64,000 nt of DNA, taken from NCBI GenBank assembly GCA_023374045.1, contig CM041782.1, forward strand, positions 183,538,925 through 183,602,924. Direction: 5' to 3'. The notes beneath the pieces are model-generated. The model saw only the letters and a list, made by a program, of their open reading frames with translations. It did not search any database and had not been told where the DNA came from. Shown here piece after piece: positions 55,884 through 64,000 of the stretch. The stretch comes from Limonium bicolor. Its lineage: Eukaryota > Streptophyta > Magnoliopsida > Caryophyllales > Plumbaginaceae. A program made the position numbers and the translations under genes. Positions within the stretch are counted from its first letter, which is position 1, and every line of letters begins with the position of its first letter.

Positions 55884-58800
55884 TGAAATACCCCTAAATT
55901 CAAATAATTAAATATAAGTAAATAAATATTATTTGAGGAATTATAAATATTATTTGGGGGGTTTATTAAACCCTAAGAAAACATATAAACACTTGGGCGA
56001 TAAAAAACGCACCTAAACTCCTTAAGGTCATAAACGAGCGTTAAAAGCCCGACCTTAAGTTAAATAATTATATAAGCTATGGATATTATATGAATTTAAC
56101 CAAGGATCATTTTATGACCTTTTAGATACAAGTTCTCAGTTAGAACTGAATAAAAATACAAAGTTCTCGGAAGTTCCCGATGTGGGCCCCGTAGGGGCCG
56201 GGAATGCATAAGAGGAGTGCCAAGGTGGCACGAACCCCTATAAAAATTATTCTTAGAGTTCCTAAAATCATTATTAATTATTTCAAAGAGAATTCCCAAG
56301 AAAATTCTTCAAAAATAAACAAAGAGCTCGGGGGGAATTTCTTAACGCTCCTTTTATCTCGGGAGTGCCCCTTTAGCCCGAAAATTGAGTTACAAGTTCA
56401 TATAACCCCATATAAATTAATGTAACACCTTAATATATTATTATTGACTATAAATGATGTCAATAAACACTTGAAAGTCATAGCGACTAATTAATTCCCA
56501 GAAAAATCCTTAAAGCGCAAAAACGCACCTTCGGGTGTCACAAAAATGCGTTTTTCGCAATTGCCTTGTTGCTTTTGAGGAGCCACGAGTTAGTAATCTT
56601 AAAAGTGGATAAAATGACGATCTAAATTAATTGATGGCAACACTAAACTCATAGTATTTATGGGGGCGATTTTTAGGTCAAAAGGTACCTAAAATCAGTA
56701 TTTTTACCTTAAAACTTTCATCTTTTTCCATAATTAAAAAGTACCAATTAAATGCTGGAACCTATTACATATATTAGTATGGTCTTAGTACAATATAGTG
56801 TAACAAAAACCAAAACAAAAATCAGTCTCAATTCTTCTTTATGTGGGGCGCCATTTTTGTACCCATTAGGCTAGTCTAGTTTGTAGCATGATTATTAAAT
56901 GGTGAGCTAGTCTATCTTGTATTACATGCTAGGGGGGGCGAATAATTGAGCCAAATTGAAGCTTCACCCACGTACAACCTGCAGAAAAAAAAAGAGGTTA
57001 GAATAAGATTAACAAAGGTAAAGTAATGACATTAATATATACTAGCTAGAGCTACTTTGTACTATAGTATAAACAAAATCTCATATAATAATTAGTATAG
57101 ACTATTGTAACAAGGGAATCATGTAGTGCTGATTTTTGTCTGCTCCATTTCGAACGGTCGTCCACACCTGTAGAAACAACCAAACAAAATATGTCAATTA
57201 TTACCATATTAGCTAACACCATTACCTTAAATTGGAAGATGACTAAGCCTAATCTAGCCAAGTGCTCCATTCACGTGGAGGACAACCGAACAGCCCACCT
57301 ACAAAACAAAATAAATGTGTTAATTAAGCAACATGATATAAAGCCTAATCTAGCTAATTAAACATATGTTACCGTGAGAATAACATGGAGCTGCTAATGG
57401 AATGTTTGATTGACCTCTAAATTAAGCTATAAAGACAATGACCTAACTTACATGATTGACATGTTGTAAATTAACAAACAAAAATCTATCTACCTAACTA
57501 TATACTACCGTAACAAGCATGTATATGCTGCATCATTTGCTCCATGTTGTGTCGGTTCTGTACCTGCAGAATAAACAAGTTAAGATAAGTCATATAATCA
57601 CCGAATGAGTAGGTTAGTAGCGTGTTTGAATTTCCCACTAAACTACTACGAGACAGATACCAAAAATTAGATTGCTATGTTGTGAATTAAAAACACAAGT
57701 TATAATATAAGTGCTCCTTTTACGATTGTTGCCTGCAAGTAGATGGAGTTAGAGCAGTTAGAGAATATTAATTAGGCTGACTAAGCATGGCATTAAGAAT
57801 TTTGTAAATGGGAGCAGTACGTAGCCAAGGGGGCTAGTTGGACGTCCCAGCGCATGCACCTGCAAAAGAAACAAAACAAAAGAAGTAATTAGTTAGTATA
57901 ATACTTAGAATAAATATAAGTCTAACCATCATGTCATATTAACAACTAGGATTAATTGGTAGCCATTCCTTTTGAACGTGGAGTAACACAAAGGAGGGCA
58001 ATTATATGCCTAATACCCACTAGCAGCCGATGGGCTATTAAAGCCAGCAATAATAGTGGATTAATTTATGTAATAATTAGGCAATCAAGTAATTGTTACC
58101 ATAAAATAAAAAAAAAAAGAAATAACAACAACCAAATCGATTGCTGCTACAAAATGAACTTACGAAAACATTTCTAACTTACCTTCATTAAACGAAAGGT
58201 ATGTCTCCTCTTTGCTCTCTCCTCTGTTCAATTCCTTACTTAGTTCATAAATGCTAATAAACTCTATTAATGGTATAATAATTCCTAATACCATTTCAAT
58301 GCAATTTCCTAGTTAATTCTATCAAGTCTTGGAGCAAGAATAATCCTAGCAACTCATCAAGAAAATTGCCATCAAATTATACTCCAAGGAGTTGTCTTGA
58401 TGCAACATCAATTCAAGGAGTAATCAAGGTTAATCTAAGGTATTTTCAATTGAAAATCCTAAACAAATTTCTCCAACATGTCCGAAAATATTATGTCTTC
58501 TAATCCATACTCTCTTTCATTATTTCATGAAGGAAAATTGGATCTACAATCATCTCAAGGTGTTATCAAAAATACTTGATAAATTCTTAAGGTAAACTCT
58601 TGTAAAATTACTACAAATATTATTATAAACTCTTGTTAGAAGTCTAATAAATAAATCTCCTACATATATACAAGGAGTTCGAAACACCTTCATCAAAATA
58701 GCTTTTGGAGAGCTTGGAAATTCAAGGAAAAATCAAGCACAAGTATTGTCTTGATTTAAGGGTAAGTTTATATATATAAGGCTTATTAAGTTTAAGTTAA

Positions 58801-59337
58801 TTTAAGCTTCAACTTTGGTATAAAAATTATGTATAATCATTACATAAACTAAAACCGAAAACTATAGGTCATATTGTCAAAAAAAATAATTTATAACATA
58901 TAAGGTAAGATTATTACCTTAAGATATATATGTTAGGGTCATAAGAATTAATTATTGCTACCTAAATATTAAAACCGAATGGTTAGAGATTTTATGTTCT
59001 ATTCTTGATTTATAATCATTCTAAGTCATTAACATAATTTTTAGAAGTGTTATATGGCATATAAACATTTATATATACATATTATAAAGTTAAAACAAGT
59101 TTTAAAACCATATGATAAATTTTAGTTATTGCCGAGAGCATTATGTAGTATTTGATGAATTTTAAAGTACATATAAGTGTATTAACTTATTTTATGAATT
59201 TTTGGAATATTAAAAATAGCTACAAGTATTTAAATGGCTATTTTAATAAGTTATGTGGTTAAAATGTAATTTTGAAAGTTTAGAGCCAAATATTTGATTT
59301 CCGAGAATATAAGGAATTGTTGGTATAATTGTGGTAT
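55884..59337 (+). mobile_element. Start of another long Gypsy-like LTR, runs toward the gap
   Basis: TGAAATACCCCTAAATTC at 55884 begins the same order of boxes as the LTRs at 18809 and 28392: AAAAAACGCACC, AAACGAGCGTTAAAAGC, and CTTGATTTAAGGGTAAG near 58752. No GGTGTTACA end is found before the run of N, so the LTR is either more than 3.4 kb long or broken. Between 56940 and 57860 repeated short blocks ending in acceptor-like CTGCAG (minus strand) hint at gene-like debris. No reliable coding frame. Confidence 0.5.
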
Positions 59338-59837
59338 NNNNNNNNNNNNNNNNNNNNNNNNNNNNNNNNNNNNNNNNNNNNNNNNNNNNNNNNNNNNNNN
59401 NNNNNNNNNNNNNNNNNNNNNNNNNNNNNNNNNNNNNNNNNNNNNNNNNNNNNNNNNNNNNNNNNNNNNNNNNNNNNNNNNNNNNNNNNNNNNNNNNNNN
59501 NNNNNNNNNNNNNNNNNNNNNNNNNNNNNNNNNNNNNNNNNNNNNNNNNNNNNNNNNNNNNNNNNNNNNNNNNNNNNNNNNNNNNNNNNNNNNNNNNNNN
59601 NNNNNNNNNNNNNNNNNNNNNNNNNNNNNNNNNNNNNNNNNNNNNNNNNNNNNNNNNNNNNNNNNNNNNNNNNNNNNNNNNNNNNNNNNNNNNNNNNNNN
59701 NNNNNNNNNNNNNNNNNNNNNNNNNNNNNNNNNNNNNNNNNNNNNNNNNNNNNNNNNNNNNNNNNNNNNNNNNNNNNNNNNNNNNNNNNNNNNNNNNNNN
59801 NNNNNNNNNNNNNNNNNNNNNNNNNNNNNNNNNNNNN
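59338..59837. other. Assembly gap, 500 N
   Basis: Exactly 500 unknown bases, a standard placeholder length. The true distance is unknown, and features on its two sides may not be neighbours. Reading frames that run through it have no meaning. Confidence 0.98.
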
Positions 59838-61654
59838 TCCGAGTTGACTCCTGATTTTTCGCAACAGCATGGTAGAGTCCATGGAGTTTTCTTTGTTGCG
59901 CGGACTCCATCGCAGAAGCTCGCTCTTTGTGTCTGTCAAATGATGATCGACTCTGTCTTGGTGAAAGGCTATCTCTGCAACACTCCGATGTCCCAACAAC
60001 CACTAATTATGTAATGTGGAAGAATTATAAGTTTTTATTGCATTCGTTCTCTTCCCTCGAGCTGTTTTAATTTAGCTTATCGTTCTGCACTAAGTTTTGT
60101 TATTTATTCTGGTTAATACTGTACAGAAAAGGTTGAAGAACTGGCATGTGCATCTGGAGAGCAGCTAGGTACTACCCTGCTACCTGTAAATAGAACAACC
60201 ACACGACCTAAACTTAATTCCATGGGACATCAAGATCCTGAGGCTAATATGTTATTCTCAGATGAATCTGATGCATCCTTGACAACTCTCACAAACATGG
60301 TATAGGGTCTATTTTGTATCTCTTTGTGCTCAATCAATGAGTTGAGTGCTCTTATGTTTAGGATGAGAATGATATATTCTTCGTTGTTTTCAAGCTATTG
60401 TCTTATATCATCTTCATGACTACTCAAAGCGATGTCCCTTTTGAACTCTTTGTTTCAGAATATTGAACCACTTGATGAGGTAACCCCTACTTGACAAGTA
60501 TGTTTTCTGACTAAGGTTTTGTTTTGAATGATTGTCTGGAAGGAAAAATAGTAACCAGGTAACAAACTCTTCAGTTTGCCTGTTGCTGCTTGACCTTGCT
60601 GTATGTACTCGGGATGAGGTGAAGTTTGCAGTAAGTTCCGTTTCCAGGACTACTAATATTTTGTTTGTGAACTTTTCAGTCCAGATATTGTTCAATAAAG
60701 AATATTATTCCTCTGTTTTTTAATTCTTGAAATTGTAATCCCTTTCATTGTAATCGACTTTTAGTGAGTTGATTGTTTGGCTTGTCTTTATGGTCTTTAA
60801 AGTCATTCCCATATATTTCAACTCTACTAATTGACTTGCTGCTGCGCTTGTCATACCAATTTCTTTTAAATTTTTAAGTGTACTTTTTTCTGGGAACCTA
60901 AGTGGCTGTACTTTCTGATTGATACAGTTAGGTTTCCTCTGTTGTAAAAAAATATAGGTATTTCAGAATCTATCTTGTGTACTAGAGTTATTATTCCAAG
61001 ACAAAGAAAAAAGATGAGAAGAGAATTTTAATTGTTGTTAAAGTTGCCTTTATTTAGTGAACCCCGGATTACCCTTGGAGGGTGATGGATATAATTTGAT
61101 TAGAGAAACAGGATGTTAGGTGTTTGTCAACTCTGTGTCTCTGACTGCGAAAGGGATATGAAATGAATATTTTTGGTGTGCTGGTGCTTGACCCTATTGA
61201 TCCTGGTATGCTGGTGCTTGACCCTATGGGACAGTTATCTCATGAAATTGAGGTTCAAGACATGATCAGGAGGTAATGAAAGACAAATTTCATTGGTTAT
61301 CTTTTAAATCTTATATCTAAATATATATATTGATATTAATAAATATAAAATTGTCTGCGGCTTATTTATTAATGCTCAACTTGGAAATGATATAGAGCCT
61401 ATTCCACCTCTAAATTGAAAAGTGTTTCATGTAACGGTAAGTGTCTCAAAAAATTTTCAACCACACCACATGTTATTTTTATCAGTACTTATCTATAGTT
61501 ATATTGATAGTGTCCTTTTAATTTAATAGAGCCCTATGTAGTTAGATTATAACACATGTGGCTATTACGTGTTGAAGTTTATGCATGATTTTTGTATTTC
61601 TCAAGTAGTTAGCATTTAATTAAGTGACTCATAAATTTTGTTTCTTTTGTGTAG
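59838..61654 (+). pseudogene. Degenerate exons upstream of the CACTA end
   Basis: Exon-like pieces lie on the plus strand. 60126-60300 is framed by an acceptor CTGTACAG and a GT donor and reads EKVEELACASGEQLGTTLL and further without stop. 60459-60479 (acceptor TTTCAG, donor GTAACC) reads NIEPLDE in phase with it. A duplicated TGCTGGTGCTTGACCCTAT stands near 61178 and 61208. I do not recognise the protein. It may be the interior of the CACTA element or an older gene fragment. Confidence 0.3.
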
Positions 61655-61777
61655 GTGTATCAATATTTTGACAACCAACCATCTACTTACATCAAGAAAC
61701 AGCTAGATTTTGTAAGAGAAGACTGGCGTTATTTTTACTTAAGTACTTGTAGGAATTGTATAAAATCTTTAGAATAG
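61655..61777 (+). pseudogene. C-terminal exon, Ulp1-protease-like, of CACTA element
   Basis: After the acceptor TTTGTGTAG the exon reads VYQYFDNQPSTYIKKQLDF, then VREDWRYFYLSTC, to a TAG at 61775-61777. The pattern (Y..K.IDFVR..W..Y) resembles the C-terminal end of the Ulp1-like protease-domain proteins carried by plant CACTA elements, and it lies just before the CACTA subterminal repeats. The catalytic part is not seen, so the assignment is tentative. Confidence 0.35.
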
Positions 61778-62054
61778 TAGTTAGGTGAACTTTTGTTGAG
61801 CCTTATGGCTACTTATGATATGTGAACGAGTGTTGAAAGTGTGGATATTGGAATGAGGTGTTGATATTAGGTTTTGGTTAGACATTTTGTAAATGCATGT
61901 AAATGGGAATTTTGTTTGAGAGGTATTTGACCTATGTGGATGGTCCAGTTGTTGTGATATGACATTGGTATGTCTTATGCGAATAGTATACAGGTTGTGA
62001 TCTGTCAAATGTGTGGGAAAGAAGCAAAAATGAAAAAATAAAAAAAAATGCAAT

Positions 62055-62438
62055 TTTATAACACGGCTATGCATTAGGCGTGTTATAAAGTCCAGCATTC
62101 GATGGCCTTTTATAACACGGCTTCTATCAGCCGTGTTATAAAAGGCCATAATTTTGACAGATTCAACCAACTTTATACCATGGCTTTTATGTTAGTCGTG
62201 TTATAAAACCGCATTAAATAACACGGCTAGGGTTCAGCCATGTTATAAAACAAAAAAATTTGGCGCGTAGAACCGCAATATATAACTCGGCTAGCCGTGT
62301 CATATAGTCGACTTTATAACACGGCTATGAGCCGTGTTATAAGACTTGGTTATATATGACGGCCGCATATAACACGACATTTAGCCGTGTTATAAAGTCG
62401 ATTTTTAGCCGTGGTATAAAGTGTTTTTTCCACTAGTG
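62055..62438 (+). mobile_element. 3' end of a CACTA (En/Spm) transposon with subterminal repeats
   Basis: The segment ends TATAAAGTGTTTTTTCCACTAGTG (given here as its parts TATAAAGTGTTTTTTC and CACTAGTG at 62431-62438), which reverse complements to a CACTA-class terminus CACTAGTGGAAAAAACAC. The preceding 380 bases hold about thirteen copies of TATAACACGGCT or its inverse AGCCGTGTTATA, the subterminal repeats bound by CACTA TnpA-like proteins. The other terminus was not found; it may be in the gap. The three bases after the end are AAG. Confidence 0.75.
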
Positions 62439-63340
62439 AAGGCACACAACATTCATTCATACAGAGCATATTACATGCTAAGGAGCAAACCAAGGCACAC
62501 AACATTCATTCATAACCACTATGCATTCAAACCATTCCACACACAGTACACACACATAGCATCCAAAACAACACAACAAACAGCAAAAACGCAACACGCC
62601 TACCCCCCTTAAAAATGGATTATGGCCACGTAATCTCCACTATATCATCCTTGAGCATCGGTTCAACATGTTTAAGTATCCTGAAGCAATTCAGTTTTTA
62701 TGCAATGTAGCACTCACTATAACCCCATCGAAGGTCCTAACCTTGTAAATGGCTTGGTTTCTGTATCAAAAGGTCTTTATCGGTATTCATACCGATTTAT
62801 CAGCGGTTTCGGTTTAGTCTCTCTGGGTTAAAGGTATTGGTAGATGAGTCATTTGTTAATCAATTGGAAAAGGTGAGAGACGGTCCACCAGCTTTTGCTG
62901 TGCGACTCTGATTACCTTCGGTTTAGTTTTCCCTCACTAGGTCTTCCAAGGTGGTGCATGGCTTAATTTTCCTTATCATTTAGGAATAAGCCTCTTGACT
63001 GCCGTGGGGCATTTGAATTTATGCACGATTTTGGTGGCTTGTAATCTGTCTATTCATTTTCTTTGGTGGTCGGACGACAACATGATTGATTGATTACCGA
63101 TCATAATTATATATTGTTAGCTAGTTTACTCTCCTAGCATTGTTACCTATTTTCTTCTTTGATGCGTACAGCCAAATTTGACTTTTCTTCGTCTTTAAGT
63201 AACCTTTTTATTTTCCAGCCCAAATATGGCCTTGACACTGCTGGTTGACCTCCTTTAGTTTAATTCTAAAGGTTGCCGAATTGTATATGTTAGAAGTCTC
63301 TATGATTGTAAATTGTTTAACATAAGATATTTAGTTTCCT
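62439..63340 (-). mobile_element. Gypsy interior 3'-end debris, minus strand
   Basis: On the minus strand GATTACG-TGGC-CATAATC then CATTTTTAAGGGGGGTAG (62635-62601) almost repeats the hairpin and polypurine word at 27042-27077 of the LARD-like element. A GGCACACAACATTCATTCATA word occurs twice, 44 bases apart (62451 and 62495). No coding frame. It is a fragment of a related element. Confidence 0.45.
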
Positions 63341-64000
63341 TATTATCATCATTGTTTTTATGATTGTATCAAGCAGCAGCTTATCGATTAGCTCTGCTTA
63401 GTCACAAGGTTCAGGGTCTTGCATTTGGTTTCTGTAGTAGATATTTTCATGTATTGTCTATTTGGTTATTAGTAACATCACACCATTCTTCCTACAATTT
63501 CAAGTCATTACATCTTTGTATGTGTTTACTTTCTAGGTTTCGAACCATGTACCCATGTATTTTATGTGCTTTTATTATCTAGTAGCAACAACGTTTTCTT
63601 CGCACTTTACCAATCAAATTCATACAATTTGACACCTATTTGTAGTTATGTGTCCACTTGTAGGGTGTTTCGAGAATCATCCAACACTGACGTGATCAGT
63701 GTAAGTGTTGGACTATCTCTTCACCCCAATTTGTGCTCAGTGTCACTGGACCTGGCTAGGGTCAAGTTCAACCTTGCACATCTGATTTAAACAACCAATC
63801 AATTTAACCAATTTCAATTCTTATCTCGCTCGTTTGTAGTCATCCAGTTATTGATTCATGGATTAGCATTAAAATCTTAGCCTTTAGATTAATTCTTTAA
63901 ATTCTCCAATTATATATACATCTAGATGTGTACATATATATATATATATCCGTTCGTTCTTGTATCCATAATATATACACTTATGTGGTATAAGTTCCGG
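63341..64000. other. Unassigned end of window
   Basis: Short frames at 63364-63582 and 63566-63790 show no motif I recognise. A (TA)n run lies at about 63936-63948. Possible old gene debris; nothing can be supported. Confidence 0.3.

Noticed and set aside
59251..60014. Several long frames across the gap
   Set aside because: They consist mostly of unknown bases and have no biological meaning.

Overview
This is a window of plant nuclear DNA, from a eudicot by the look of its genes. Genes carry GT-AG introns, and most of the rest is nested LTR retrotransposons, a MULE DNA transposon, MITEs and a CACTA end. A 500-base run of N marks a scaffold gap. No bacterial or organellar features were seen. 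The species cannot be named from what is visible.

Layout. 1-6903: two pieces of minus-strand long-LTR Ty3/Gypsy-like elements (LTR ends TGAAATACCCC and GGGTGTTACA, with a PBS matching initiator Met-tRNA). 6904-10464: old repeat debris with a probable minus-strand LTR fragment, a cluster of GTCCGC hairpins and a tRNA-type SINE. 10465-10870 plus 18387-18808: one end of a MULE, split by a structurally complete gag-protease-only retroelement (10876-18386, 5-bp target duplication CCTTG). 18809-32841: a very large element with two LTRs of about 4.5 kb and a 5-kb interior without reading frames, resembling the LARD class. 33176-33690: promoter and first exon of a secreted-protein gene, cut off on its 3' side near the LARD boundary. 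33896-48655: nested palindromic MITE arms, into which a 9.2-kb MULE (37044-46255, 9-bp target duplication) inserted. This MULE carries a broken FAR1/MULE/SWIM transposase with an OTU-like domain, a 2.35-kb minisatellite, and a degenerate plant-mobile-domain gene.

The two convincing host genes are adjacent and on the plus strand. TYW1 (49079-52787, eight exons, 643 residues) is the flavodoxin/radical-SAM enzyme of wybutosine synthesis in tRNA-Phe. An At1g01500-like protein gene of unknown function follows (about 54631-55629, one 99-nt intron). Beyond it lie another long-LTR start (55884), the gap, a degenerate CACTA 3' part ending at 62438, and Gypsy debris to the window end.

The most interesting pattern is a repeated module: a short perfect stem-loop whose stem changes sequence but stays paired, followed directly by a G-run of polypurine-tract type. 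It occurs three times in the gag-protease element, twice in the LARD-like element and once (minus strand) in debris at 62.6 kb. The second is the OTU-plus-PMD MULE with its minisatellite. All calls were made by eye; none was checked by database search.
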